The notes under the pieces are model-generated. The model was not told the DNA's origin and did not search any database. It was given only the letters and a program-made list of their open reading frames with translations. A DNA stretch of 12,321 nt, taken from Allopontixanthobacter sp041552775. Its GTDB lineage: Bacteria > Pseudomonadota > Alphaproteobacteria > Sphingomonadales > Sphingomonadaceae. Of this stretch, positions 1 to 7,637 are shown piece by piece (the stretch's first letter is position 1; each line of letters opens with the position of its first letter). Location of the stretch: contig JBFEKH010000056.1 in NCBI GenBank assembly GCA_041552775.1, positions 1-12,321 on the forward strand. The letters run 5' to 3'. A program made the position numbers and the translations under genes.

Positions 1-453
1 GGTCCGTTCGGCTGTCTCAACCGTGCCCGGTACGGGATCAGCTGGGGTGCGATGGGCGCAGCGGAATTCTGCCTGAATGCCGCGCGCCAATACGGGCTCG
101 ACCGCACGCAATTCGGCCGTCCGCTGGCCGCGACCCAGCTGTATCAAAAGAAGCTGGCCGACATGATGAGCGACATCGGGCTTGGCCTGCAAGCATCCCT
201 GCGCGTAGGCCGTCTGATGGATGAAGGCCGCTTCGCGCCGGAGATGATCTCGATCGTGAAGCGCAACAATGTCGGCAAGGCGCTGGATGTGGCGCGCCAA
301 TCGCGCGACATGCATGGAGGCAACGGTATTTCCGATGAATACCAGATCATGCGGCACATGGTGAATCTGGAGACGGTCAACACCTACGAGGGCACGCATG
401 ACGTCCATGCGCTGATCCTGGGCCGCGGGATAACCGGCATTTCTGCATTCTGA
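1..453 (+). CDS. gcdH: Glutaryl-CoA dehydrogenase, C-terminal part (5' end outside window)
   Basis: The frame is open from the first base and ends in TGA at 451-453, so 150 C-terminal residues are visible out of the roughly 390-400 usual for the family. The enzyme is an FAD-dependent acyl-CoA dehydrogenase that oxidises and decarboxylates glutaryl-CoA to crotonyl-CoA in lysine and tryptophan degradation, in the cytoplasm. The visible part is the C-terminal helical domain: LNRARYGISWG at the start, RTQFGRPLA, QKKLADM, KRNN, ARDMHGGNGISDEY-like sequence (here SRDMHGGNGISDEY), and NTYEGTHDVHALILGR near the end. In this family the Glu of TYEGT is the catalytic base. Motif order and the ending ITGISAF match glutaryl-CoA dehydrogenase better than general acyl-CoA dehydrogenases. 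No frameshift is seen. A stem-loop follows at 460-503 and the tyrosine-degradation genes lie downstream on the same strand. Confidence 0.93.
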   Translation, partial: GPFGCLNRARYGISWGAMGAAEFCLNAARQYGLDRTQFGRPLAATQLYQKKLADMMSDIGLGLQASLRVGRLMDEGRFAPEMISIVKRNNVGKALDVARQSRDMHGGNGISDEYQIMRHMVNLETVNTYEGTHDVHALILGRGITGISAF

Positions 454-459
454 TTTTGA

Positions 460-503
460 CGCGCTCCTGATTCCAATATCTCGTTGAATCCGTCAGGAGC
501 GCG
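460..503 (+). terminator. Stem-loop after gcdH, possible terminator
   Basis: CGCGCTCCTGA at 460-470 is a perfect 11-bp inverted repeat of TCAGGAGCGCG at 493-503, with a 22-nt loop. It begins 7 bases after the gcdH stop. No T-run follows on the plus strand, so it is not a textbook intrinsic terminator. It may end or attenuate gcdH transcripts or protect their 3' ends. It also separates gcdH from the isomerase gene, whose ribosome-binding site lies further downstream. Confidence 0.5.
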
Positions 504-563
504 CCATTCCGCTTGCCCGATTGCCGAATAAGAGTGATATTGGCCGGAGGGAGAGATCAGTCC

Positions 564-1205
564 GTGAAATTGTATGGCTACTATCGTAGTTCCACCAGCT
601 ATCGCCTACGAATTGCCTTGAACCTCAAGGGTCTGGAATATAAAAATATTCCGGTCAATTTGCTTCACGCCGAGCAGAAAGCGGCTGATTTCGCGGCAAG
701 AAATCCCTTCGCGAGCGTCCCGATGCTGGCTGCCGGTGGCCGCGACCGGGCGCAAAGCATGGCGATCCTGGAATGGCTGGACGAGACCTATCCCGACCGG
801 TCCCTGATGCCCGCCGACATCGAAGACCGCTTCACCGTCCGCGAATTGACCTATGCCATGGCGACGGAACTGCATGCGCCGCTGAATTTGCCGGTGCTGA
901 AATACCTCAAGGAAACGCTGGGCCACGATCAGGACGAGATCGACGTCTGGTACCGCCATTGGTTGACCAAGACGCTGGTGCCGCTTGAACACCGTCTCGC
1001 GCATTTGGGCTCGGGTGAATTCCTGTTCGATGCGCCCGGATTATTCGAAGTGGTCCTGATCCCGCAGCTCTATAATGCGCGGCGTTTCCACTTCGACCTG
1101 GCGAACATGCCGAATATGGTGCGGATCGAACAGGCCTGCCTTGCGCACGATGCTTTCCGCCGCGCCCACCCTGACAATCAAATCGACAGCCCAAAACCCG
1201 CCTGA
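564..1205 (+). CDS. maiA: Maleylacetoacetate isomerase (zeta-class glutathione S-transferase)
   Basis: The 213-residue product matches the usual length of zeta-class GSTs, which isomerise maleylacetoacetate to fumarylacetoacetate with glutathione in homogentisate/tyrosine degradation. The N-terminal thioredoxin-like domain has KLYGYYRSSTSYRLRIAL, then NPFASVPML and AQSMAILEWLDE (glutathione-binding SMAI region). An all-helical C-terminal domain follows. I chose GTG at 564 because GGAGGGAGA lies just upstream at about 547-555 and because family members begin near MKLY. The frame extends to a TTG at 513, but that start would add 17 unrelated residues and sits close to the 460-503 hairpin. The family active-site motif is usually SSCSW/SSASW; here it is SSTSY, with the Ser retained and Thr at the Cys position. 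The next gene starts 16 bases after the stop, which indicates an operon. Confidence 0.9.
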   Translation: MKLYGYYRSSTSYRLRIALNLKGLEYKNIPVNLLHAEQKAADFAARNPFASVPMLAAGGRDRAQSMAILEWLDETYPDRSLMPADIEDRFTVRELTYAMATELHAPLNLPVLKYLKETLGHDQDEIDVWYRHWLTKTLVPLEHRLAHLGSGEFLFDAPGLFEVVLIPQLYNARRFHFDLANMPNMVRIEQACLAHDAFRRAHPDNQIDSPKPA

Positions 1206-1221
1206 ACAGGAGCAATAATCT

Positions 1222-2229
1222 ATGAAACTGGCATCTCTCAAATCAGGCCGCGACGGTATTCTGGTCGTCGTGTCAAAAGATCTCACCCGCTATTGCGCGG
1301 CGGGCAACATCGCGCCGACCATGCAGGCTGCGCTGGATAATTGGGATGAATGCGCGCCAAGGCTGGAAGCGCTGTATATCGATGTCGAACATCAGGCGGT
1401 GCCATGTGGCCGGTTCCACGAACGGGAGGCCGCATCGCCACTGCCCCGCGCCTATCAATGGGCCGATGGCAGCGCCTATATCAACCATGTCGAACTGGTC
1501 CGGAAAGCGCGAAATTCGGAAGTTCCCGACAGTTTTTATCACGACCCGCTGATGTATCAGGGCGGCTCCGACGGATTCCTTGCCCCGCGCGACCCGATAC
1601 CATTGGGCGATCCGGACTGGGGCTGCGACATGGAGGGCGAAATCGCCTGTATTACCGACGATGTACCGATGGGCACTTCCCCGGACGATGCCGCGGAACA
1701 CATCAAATTACTGATGCTGGTCAATGACGTGTCCCTGCGCGGGCTGATCCCCGGGGAACTGGCCAAGGGCTTCGGCTTTTTCCATGCCAAACCCGCCAGC
1801 GCATTCTCTCCCGTTGCTGTCACTCCGGACGAACTTGGCGATGCATGGAAGGACAGCCTGGTCCACCACCCGCTGATGGTGGATTACAATGGCGCACCCT
1901 TTGGCCGCGCCGAAGCAGGCGTGGATGCCACCTTCAATCTGGCGCAATTGGTGTCTCACGCTTCCAAGACCCGGAAGCTGGGCGCAGGAACGGTGATCGG
2001 TACCGGCACCGTGTCCAACAAAGGCAAGGATGGCGGGCCTGGCAAACCGGTCAGCGAGGGCGGCGCAGGCTATAGCTGCATCGCAGAAATCCGGATGATC
2101 GAAACGATTGCAAGCGGCGAAGCAAAGACGCCGTTCATGAAACCAGGCGACAGCGTCTCCATCGACATGCACGATCCAGACGGCCACTCGATCTTTGGCC
2201 GGATCGAACAGGAAGTGGTTGCAATCTAA
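1222..2229 (+). CDS. Fumarylacetoacetate hydrolase family protein
   Basis: The 335-residue protein belongs to the FAH fold family and probably splits fumarylacetoacetate into fumarate and acetoacetate, the last step of tyrosine/homogentisate degradation. The metal-site motifs are visible: Tyr106-His-Asp108 (FYHDPLMYQG), Glu138-x-Glu140 (DMEGEIACI) and Asp169 (LVNDVSLRG), equivalent to the Asp/Glu-x-Glu/Asp set of the family. FFHAKPASAFSP supplies the conserved Lys, and the C-terminal half has GTVIGTGTVSNKG. It is shorter than the eukaryotic enzyme (about 420 residues) and like the short bacterial form. The start is firm: ACAGGAG at about 1206-1212 precedes ATG by 9 bases. Its position directly after maleylacetoacetate isomerase supports the specific reaction. 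A related FAH-family hydrolase acting on another diketo acid cannot be excluded. No homogentisate dioxygenase is in the window. Confidence 0.88.
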   Translation: MKLASLKSGRDGILVVVSKDLTRYCAAGNIAPTMQAALDNWDECAPRLEALYIDVEHQAVPCGRFHEREAASPLPRAYQWADGSAYINHVELVRKARNSEVPDSFYHDPLMYQGGSDGFLAPRDPIPLGDPDWGCDMEGEIACITDDVPMGTSPDDAAEHIKLLMLVNDVSLRGLIPGELAKGFGFFHAKPASAFSPVAVTPDELGDAWKDSLVHHPLMVDYNGAPFGRAEAGVDATFNLAQLVSHASKTRKLGAGTVIGTGTVSNKGKDGGPGKPVSEGGAGYSCIAEIRMIETIASGEAKTPFMKPGDSVSIDMHDPDGHSIFGRIEQEVVAI

Positions 2230-2302
2230 AGCAAGCCCCTAATGGTTGCGACTTTGCAAAGAGACAGAATGGCGCAATCGACCGGCAGGTTGAGGATGTA
2301 AC

Positions 2303-2333
2303 AATGGAGCGCCTGCGAGAACGGCGCACCATT
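2303..2333. terminator. Stem-loop between convergent genes, possible bidirectional terminator
   Basis: AATGGAGCGCC at 2303-2313 and GGCGCACCATT at 2323-2333 form an 11-bp stem with one A-A mismatch and a 9-nt loop. It lies in the 110-bp gap between the FAH-family gene (plus) and the nucleotidyltransferase gene (minus), ending 7 bases from the latter's stop. There is no U-tract on either side, so termination is inferred from position. Confidence 0.45.
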
Positions 2334-2339
2334 ACAGAA

Positions 2340-3158
2340 TCACTGCCGAGCCGATAATTCCCGTTCGCGCAGGATCGATTCGGCCAGAACCAGATCGGCC
2401 GGTTTATCGACATCGATCACTGCTTGGGCCTGCGACATTACAATCGGTTTTGCCGTCAGGCCCAATCGCCGCCCGGCCTTGGCTAGCGCTTGCGAAAAAG
2501 TGATAGTCCGGGTCAACGCGCGCAGCAGCAGCCAGGGGCCGAACTGGGAAATCACTGCCAGTCCTTTCTTGCGGTCCTGCTCAACGCCGGACCACAAATC
2601 CAGCGCGGGACGGACCTTCGCGTTACGCAGCGCAAACAGGTTGGCTCCGGAATAGTGCCCACCCGAAAATTTGAGCCACGTGCGCCTGGTGTTCGGATAC
2701 CCTGCCTCGACGATCCGCCGCTCTCCGAATGCTATAGCAAGGTCTGCATCACGCGCATCCCCTTCACAGGCATCAAGGAATTCCTTCACCATTTCGGGCG
2801 TCAGCAAGGCATGATCCGCCGTTGTGACCAATACCGGCCACGGGGCAATGTCCTGCCCGGCAATTTTGGCGATGCTGGCCGCAATCCCGTTGCTGCTAGG
2901 GGCAAATTCGATTTTGGGATTGCCAGAGAGGTCTGCCGTATCTCCCACCAGCAGTTCCTCAGGAGACTGTGCCACAATCACGATCCGACTAATCTGGGGG
3001 CAAGCGTCCAGCGTAGCCACGACCCGGCTCAACATGGATTTGCCCGCCACCGGGATCAGCGCCTTGAAGACCTGCCCATTAGCCGCTGCTAGCTCGTCTA
3101 TCCCCGGACGCTGTCCAGCCAGAACCAGTGCCGTCCATTTATTCACAGTAGGCTCCAT
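2340..3158 (-). CDS. MobA-like nucleotidyltransferase (NTP transferase domain)
   Basis: The 272-residue protein has a single nucleotidyltransferase (GT-A) fold. This family joins an NTP to a phosphorylated sugar, alditol or cofactor to give an activated nucleotide donor. The N-terminal TALVLAGQRPG (9-19) is a variant of the LAGGxGxR nucleotide-binding loop. FKALIPVAGKSML (31-43) is the substrate-side Lys motif, TTADHALLT (112-120) carries the metal-binding Asp115, and VIDVDKPADL (247-256) supplies the second acidic site. The second Gly of the classical loop is replaced by Gln, so substrate class cannot be read from the motif. The ATG overlaps the upstream TGA by one base (TGATG), and a G-rich ribosome-binding site lies about 8 bases before it inside the upstream gene, so translational coupling is likely. 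I infer that it makes the donor used by the upstream glycerophosphotransferase-like enzyme. Confidence 0.8.
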   Translation of the reverse strand: MEPTVNKWTALVLAGQRPGIDELAAANGQVFKALIPVAGKSMLSRVVATLDACPQISRIVIVAQSPEELLVGDTADLSGNPKIEFAPSSNGIAASIAKIAGQDIAPWPVLVTTADHALLTPEMVKEFLDACEGDARDADLAIAFGERRIVEAGYPNTRRTWLKFSGGHYSGANLFALRNAKVRPALDLWSGVEQDRKKGLAVISQFGPWLLLRALTRTITFSQALAKAGRRLGLTAKPIVMSQAQAVIDVDKPADLVLAESILRERELSARQ

Positions 3159-4360
3159 CAGGCTTTTCCCCCCATCGGAAATTCACGCTTAAGATAGGCG
3201 GCAATGGCCTCGGCTGCCCTGCTGGCGGAAGACCTGTCCGGATCGATTGAAAAGGTCTGCGCGAAAGCGTCGGATTGCCGCTGGCGGTAATTCTCCTCCA
3301 ACGGAAACGCCTGCTCAAGCGCAGCGCCAAGGTTCGCTACATCATCAATCACTTGGCCGAAGTGCCAGAAGGTATAGCTGGGATCCTCTTGCCAGCGTGC
3401 GCCATGCGAATTGAGAAAGATCGCCGGGCGGGGATGCTGGATGAATTCGTAAATCTGGCTGCTGACATCGCCGAGGTAAAGATCCGCGTTGCGCGTGTAG
3501 GACATATCGACGCTCCTCTTGCTGCCAGTATCGATGCGGATATGGTCCAGTTGGCGGTAGCGTGCAGGGATTTCCTGCCGAAACCTGATCTTGCGGTGTT
3601 CGACAGATGCCAGCACGCGCCGCTGGAACAGCATGACATGCGGGGCGAAGATCAGATTATAACGCTCCTGGCTGGCGAAATAGTCCAGCACCTGCAACCC
3701 AAAATCATGCCACGAAGACAGCAGCGGATCGAAATGCGGATTATACAGGACCGTCGGCCGATCATTGTCGAAGAACCTGGTCGGCGCTGCCAGATGCAGC
3801 GCATCGAATTTGGGATATCCGGTCACCGCGTAATCACCCTCGCGGATGATGCCCCCTTCGATCATCCGGTCGCGGGTCTTCTCCCCTGGCAGCAACACGA
3901 AATCGAAATGGGCGATGTCCGGCGAGACGCTGATGCTGCGGTCTCCTGCTCCGTGCGGGCAGAAAATCAGCTTGGGCAGCTCCATCCCCAACCGCGTCTT
4001 GAGCAGGGTCGTGGTGGTTTCGGGCACAACCAGCGCATCATAGGTGCCCAGCACTTCCCGGTTCGCTGCTAGGCCGCCAATCCGGCTGAGCGGGACAATC
4101 CCGCCGGTTGCTCTCTCAACTGCCTTTACCAGCATTCCTGCGGACAGATGGCGGATCGGCGGTGCTTCCAGCTCCGGATCGAGATAGCTCATCACCGCCT
4201 CGGTCTGGCTGTCGCTCGACGTCAGAACCTCCACCTGCAAGCGCGGCGAAAGTTGTTGGAGGCGGGAAATTATCGGCGCAGTATGCGCGACCTGATGCAA
4301 TTCCTCGTGATTGTAGAGGAAGCCTATTCTGATCGGTTGTACGGGGTTTTCGGCGGTCAT
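3158..4360 (-). CDS. CDP-glycerol glycerophosphotransferase-like protein
   Basis: The 400-residue protein resembles the CDP-glycerol:poly(glycerophosphate) glycerophosphotransferase (TagB/TagF) family, which transfers glycerol- or ribitol-phosphate from a CDP donor to a glycan. It has a GT-B layout. The N-terminal half includes RIGFLYNHEE (11-20) and CPHGAGDRS (134-142); the C-terminal half has LYNPHFDPLLSSWHDFG (205-221), IFAPHVML (237-244) and LGDVSSQIYEFI (296-307), then PAIFLNSHG. The His residues of CPHG and of NPH/APH, and the Asp-x-Ser-Ser-x-x-x-x-Glu stretch, correspond to conserved family sites. No signal peptide or membrane segment is obvious, so it is probably a cytoplasmic-face enzyme. 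A GAGG motif lies a few bases upstream of the ATG. It forms an operon with the nucleotidyltransferase and diverges from the flippase. Donor and acceptor are unproven in Gram-negatives. Confidence 0.78.
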   Translation of the reverse strand: MTAENPVQPIRIGFLYNHEELHQVAHTAPIISRLQQLSPRLQVEVLTSSDSQTEAVMSYLDPELEAPPIRHLSAGMLVKAVERATGGIVPLSRIGGLAANREVLGTYDALVVPETTTTLLKTRLGMELPKLIFCPHGAGDRSISVSPDIAHFDFVLLPGEKTRDRMIEGGIIREGDYAVTGYPKFDALHLAAPTRFFDNDRPTVLYNPHFDPLLSSWHDFGLQVLDYFASQERYNLIFAPHVMLFQRRVLASVEHRKIRFRQEIPARYRQLDHIRIDTGSKRSVDMSYTRNADLYLGDVSSQIYEFIQHPRPAIFLNSHGARWQEDPSYTFWHFGQVIDDVANLGAALEQAFPLEENYRQRQSDAFAQTFSIDPDRSSASRAAEAIAAYLKREFPMGGKA

Positions 4361-4534
4361 GGCCGCCTCATGCCAGCCAAACGCGCGGCCTGCATCAGAA
4401 AAGCTGTATTTTTGTCCAGCGCGTTGCTACCGGCTCAGCGGCTCGAATATCTTCGGCAAGTTGATCCGGGCCAACGCCGATAGGAATGCGATTGCCTGAT
4501 CTGATCTCCACCAGGACTGGAAAGCTGCCGCTAC
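4361..4534. promoter_or_regulatory. Divergent intergenic region between glycerophosphotransferase-like and flippase genes
   Basis: These 174 bases separate two divergently read genes and so should hold both promoters. I see no convincing -35/-10 pair or long inverted repeat in it. The assignment rests on position only. Confidence 0.35.
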
Positions 4535-5941
4535 GTGGATAGCCAAGGGAATCTGCTGGCCGGCGAAAAGCGCGATTTACGGCGCGGCGCCTGGCAAATC
4601 CTGACCGGATCGGGATCGCGGATGTTCGCCCGCGTCCTGCTGATTGCGTTCGTTGCTCGTTTTTACGGGATCAACGATTTCGGCCGTCTGGGCGAAGCAG
4701 TGGCGATGCTGGAATTGCTCGCGGCCTTTGCGACCTTTGGGTTGACCAAGACATTGCTGGGCAATCTGGGCGCAATCGGCGCACCTGCAGACATTCCAAC
4801 GATTGATCCAGGCAAACATATTTTCGACGCCCTTGCCCTGGTATCAGGACTGTCATTCATCATGATCGTCATTCTGTGGTTTGCGTGGCCCTATATCCTG
4901 CCCGCTTCGCTTTCGGGGTCGCAATTCTTGTTGCTGGGTATCCCCCTGATTGCTTTGACCGAAGTGGCAACCACCGCCACCCGACATTTCCGGACGGTGT
5001 TCTGGGATACGCTGGTAAAAGCCTTCGTAAAGCCGTGGAGCTTTTTGCTGCTGGGCATCCTTGCATATTACGTTGTTCGCGGCTTCACCTTGCCATCGGG
5101 CCACGTAATATCATCGGAACAGGCACTCTTGCTCGCCTATGTGGGATCACTGCTGCTGTCGGCTCTAATTGCTCTGATTGCGATGGGCAAATCCTTCGCC
5201 GCGCAGACCAGGCGGCTTGCTAGGATGCCGTCACCGGCAGGTGTCATTGCGATGGCCCGGGGCAGCTGGCCAATTGCCCTGAATGAAACCGGTGTTTTTG
5301 CTTTCAGGCGCGTCGATATCCTGCTGCTGGCCGTCGTCGCCGGGCCGAGCGCAACTGGGATCTATTATCTGGCGCAGCAGATCGGTACCGTCGCAGGCAA
5401 GGTTCGCCACTTGTACGAACCGATGCTGGCCCCAATCATCGCGCAGAGCCGGTCATTCGAGACCATCGGCGCCCATTTGCAGCGGCTCACGCTGTTCATT
5501 TTCACGATCCAGATGGTAATCATCACCGCTTTCGTGATTTTCGGCGGCACGATCCTGGAACTTCTCGGGTCAGGCTTTGCCGCCGGAATCCTCGTGGTTA
5601 TCGTCATTCTGATTGGCGAATTGATGGAGGGCAGTTTCGGTCTCAGCGAATTGGTGATGGTTTACCGCAACCCCGCCTTGCCGCCGCGGCAAGTCTTGCT
5701 GACACTGGCTCTCGAAATCGCCATGGTTTGGTATCTGGCACAAAGTTACGGCGCGATGGGGGCCGCAATCGGATTTGCCACATCGATGGCCGCACTGGCC
5801 AGTATGCGGATATTCATGGTCCGCAGGCTCTACGGCCTGAAGGTTCTTGGCTGGAGGCACCTGGGCATCGCCGCAATTGCAGCCGCCGCCTGCCTACTAG
5901 CGAGCCCGTTCATGCCTGTGTTCGCGAACCTGGGGCTTTAG
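4535..5941 (+). CDS. Wzx-type polysaccharide flippase (oligosaccharide flippase/MATE-like)
   Basis: The 468-residue protein is strongly hydrophobic, with about a dozen predicted membrane helices, and has the length usual for Wzx-like lipid-linked oligosaccharide flippases. Recognisable features are a short charged N-terminus followed by GAWQILTGSGSRMFARV, the FYGINDFGRLGEAVAML loop typical of polysaccharide-export flippases, the NETGVFAFRRVDILLLA segment, and ATGIYYLAQQIGTVAGKVRHLYEPMLAPIIAQ in the second half. It would move a lipid-linked glycan across the inner membrane. The start is GTG at 4535, with a weak GGAAAG 10 bases upstream. A TGA at 4502-4504 bars any much longer version, and the next Met would remove the conserved N-terminus. 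It diverges from the glycerophosphotransferase-like gene, which suggests export of a polymer carrying that modification. The stop lies 34 bases from the convergent SMP-30 gene. Confidence 0.83.
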   Translation: MDSQGNLLAGEKRDLRRGAWQILTGSGSRMFARVLLIAFVARFYGINDFGRLGEAVAMLELLAAFATFGLTKTLLGNLGAIGAPADIPTIDPGKHIFDALALVSGLSFIMIVILWFAWPYILPASLSGSQFLLLGIPLIALTEVATTATRHFRTVFWDTLVKAFVKPWSFLLLGILAYYVVRGFTLPSGHVISSEQALLLAYVGSLLLSALIALIAMGKSFAAQTRRLARMPSPAGVIAMARGSWPIALNETGVFAFRRVDILLLAVVAGPSATGIYYLAQQIGTVAGKVRHLYEPMLAPIIAQSRSFETIGAHLQRLTLFIFTIQMVIITAFVIFGGTILELLGSGFAAGILVVIVILIGELMEGSFGLSELVMVYRNPALPPRQVLLTLALEIAMVWYLAQSYGAMGAAIGFATSMAALASMRIFMVRRLYGLKVLGWRHLGIAAIAAAACLLASPFMPVFANLGL

Positions 5942-5975
5942 CGACCAAGCCACTGACCGATTAAGCCGGTCGAAT

Positions 5976-7055
5976 TCAGCGATCCAGCTTCACCAGCGCA
6001 TTGCCCAGGCCGGAGATATAGACCGGGCCTCCATCCGGCGAGAGTATGATACCGGTTAGCAAGCCGGGCATCGGACCCCAGGCATCTGGGCCGATAAGCT
6101 CCAGCGCCGGTTCGCCAGCAGCCAACCTGCGCCGCCATTCGACCGAAACCAACTCACTGAATTCCGGCGTGGGCCTGAATACGGAATGCTTGGCTCCACT
6201 CACAGGATCGACCATCAGGATTTCATTACCAAGCGGGGATGCCACCCACAGCATCCCGTCCGCGTCCATCTCAATATTGTCCGGCGTGGTGATGTCGGCC
6301 ACAACCCGCCGTTCGTTGATCGACCCATTTGCTAGATCGACCTTGAAGCCTGAAATACGGTTGCCAACGATCTCGTTCACGTAGATCTCGCCGCGCTGCT
6401 CATCCACAACCAAACCATTGGCAAATTCGAACCCCTCGACCTTGAGCTCTGCCACCGGGTTTGCCTTGCCGATTTCGTCAGGTGCAATGCGATAGAGCGC
6501 TCCATCCGGCAAAGGCTTGTCCGCAGCAGCAAACATACGCGCTTCCGCGCCCTCGCCAGCAGGATTCTCGGTTGATTGGGTAAACCAGATCGCGCCTGTG
6601 CCATCGCGCACCGCGGCATTCACACCGAATTGGTGGTCGTAAATCCTAGTGACTTCCTGGCTCTGCGTATCCACGCGGTAGATTGAGCCGGTGAAGATAT
6701 CAGCGACCAGTACATGGCGGCCATCGCTCTCAAAGGATATTCCGTTGGGGCCGCCCCGGAAAGGTGACGGCGCAGTTTCGAAACCGGCGGCGGCGAAATT
6801 TCCGAAAGGCTTTTTCTCGCCGGCCGGTGACAGAGTTACCAAACCATGATCGAAATCTCCGACCAGCAAGGTCCCATCTTGCAAAACGACACCGTCCTCC
6901 GCATGGGTCAGTGAACGGTCTGCGGGAAACAGACTGAATTGATCGGCGCGCCAGCTCGGTGCGGCGGCGATACCCCGATCAGAACCGCTGCCCATGCTCG
7001 CCTGGCACGATGAAAGCAGCAGTGCGGTAATCGCGATGTATATCGGTCGGCGCAT
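5976..7055 (-). CDS. SMP-30/gluconolactonase-like lipoprotein
   Basis: The 359-residue protein is a predicted six-bladed beta-propeller of the SMP-30/gluconolactonase/LRE family, whose members are calcium- or zinc-dependent lactonases or esterases. It begins with a lipoprotein signal peptide: MRRPIY, a hydrophobic run, then lipobox Leu14-Ser-Ser-Cys17. Gln at +2 argues for outer-membrane rather than inner-membrane retention. Propeller motifs follow in order: HAEDGVVLQDGTLLVGD, GGPNGISFESDGRHVLVAD, FEFANGLVVDE, TPDNIEMDADGMLWVAS, and the closing GPVYISGLGNALVKL. The Asn of ANGL and the Asp of PDNI correspond to metal-ligand positions of the family. GGGGAA about 7 bases upstream of the ATG is a good ribosome-binding site. 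It is the last of four small genes on this strand, 83 bases after the SnoaL-like gene. A periplasmic lactone hydrolase is likely; the substrate is unknown. Confidence 0.82.
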   Translation of the reverse strand: MRRPIYIAITALLLSSCQASMGSGSDRGIAAAPSWRADQFSLFPADRSLTHAEDGVVLQDGTLLVGDFDHGLVTLSPAGEKKPFGNFAAAGFETAPSPFRGGPNGISFESDGRHVLVADIFTGSIYRVDTQSQEVTRIYDHQFGVNAAVRDGTGAIWFTQSTENPAGEGAEARMFAAADKPLPDGALYRIAPDEIGKANPVAELKVEGFEFANGLVVDEQRGEIYVNEIVGNRISGFKVDLANGSINERRVVADITTPDNIEMDADGMLWVASPLGNEILMVDPVSGAKHSVFRPTPEFSELVSVEWRRRLAAGEPALELIGPDAWGPMPGLLTGIILSPDGGPVYISGLGNALVKLDR

Positions 7056-7138
7056 CTAAATTCCCCGTTTGTCGCTAAAGTCCAGTCTCTACATGCCCGA
7101 CAATAGTCCGGCTTATTATACTTAAATCTGGCTTGGCA

Positions 7139-7546
7139 TTATCCCGTCCTGCCCATTGTCCGGGCAGTGCCAAGTGTGTCGATGTGTTGCTGGAAGCGCA
7201 CAACCTTGCCATCGGCCAGCGTCCAAACATGTGCCGCCTGTGCGTCCAGTTTAGTCCCAGTGGCCCGGGAAATGCCGGAATACCGGCCAAGCGCCACAAC
7301 CCGATCCCCGCCATCGATCAGGTCGGTCATGCTCACTGCGAAGCCATCGAAATCTTCGGCGGTGCGCGCAAACACGCCCTCCATTATCGCCTGCGCCCCG
7401 ACATAGGGATTGCGGTCGGCATAGGGATAACTTTCCGCTTCGTTCCAGACAATGTCCGGAGCCAGCGCCCCGGCAAAAGCGGCCATGTCTCCGGTGTCAA
7501 AGGCGCGATAAATATTGAGGACGATTTCAACGTTGGTTTTGGTCAC
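7139..7546 (-). CDS. SnoaL-like / NTF2-family protein (second of two)
   Basis: The 135-residue protein has the SnoaL-like (NTF2 superfamily) cone fold signature: NVEIVLNIYRAFDTGDMAAF, then LAPDIVWNEAE, a VGAQAIMEGVF helix, VVALGRYSGIS, and a C-terminal AAHVWTLADGKVVRFQQHID. Members include small isomerases, cyclases and hydrolases, and many of unknown function. I chose GTG at 7546 because GGAGAAGG ends 4 bases before it and because the fold begins directly after. An ATG at 7603 would add 19 residues with no visible ribosome-binding site and no fold match. It follows the VOC gene after 91 bases and precedes the SMP-30 lipoprotein. No signal peptide, so cytoplasmic. The ending HVWTLADGKVVRFQQ is typical of the SnoaL-like ketosteroid-isomerase-related group. 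Catalytic activity cannot be decided from sequence. Confidence 0.8.
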   Translation of the reverse strand: MTKTNVEIVLNIYRAFDTGDMAAFAGALAPDIVWNEAESYPYADRNPYVGAQAIMEGVFARTAEDFDGFAVSMTDLIDGGDRVVALGRYSGISRATGTKLDAQAAHVWTLADGKVVRFQQHIDTLGTARTMGRTG

Positions 7547-7637
7547 TCGGCCTTCTCCAATAGCCTGCATCGAACAGGCCCAATTCAAAAACATGTCGAA
7601 CAATCATCACTTACTGGGATAGGCTTGGAAAAGGCTA

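Noticed and set aside
513..563. TTG start that would extend the isomerase by 17 residues
   Set aside because: GTG at 564 has a strong ribosome-binding site and gives the usual family N-terminus; the extra residues look like translated intergenic DNA.
2251..2262. CTTTGCAAAG palindrome after the FAH-family gene
   Set aside because: A single 10-bp palindrome outside any promoter context is not enough for an operator call.
3275..4072. Plus-strand 265-codon frame opposite the glycerophosphotransferase-like gene
   Set aside because: The minus-strand frame has clear GT-B motifs, and the antisense translation has no coherent domain.
4358..4371. Four-codon upstream reading frame (ATG AGG CGG CCA TGA, minus) overlapping the glycerophosphotransferase start
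   Set aside because: The same bases form the GAGG ribosome-binding site; a four-codon frame here is easily due to chance.
5955..5971. GACCG/CGGTC 5-bp stem between the flippase and SMP-30 stops
   Set aside because: The stem is too short and has no U-tract, so it is not supported as a terminator despite the convergent position.
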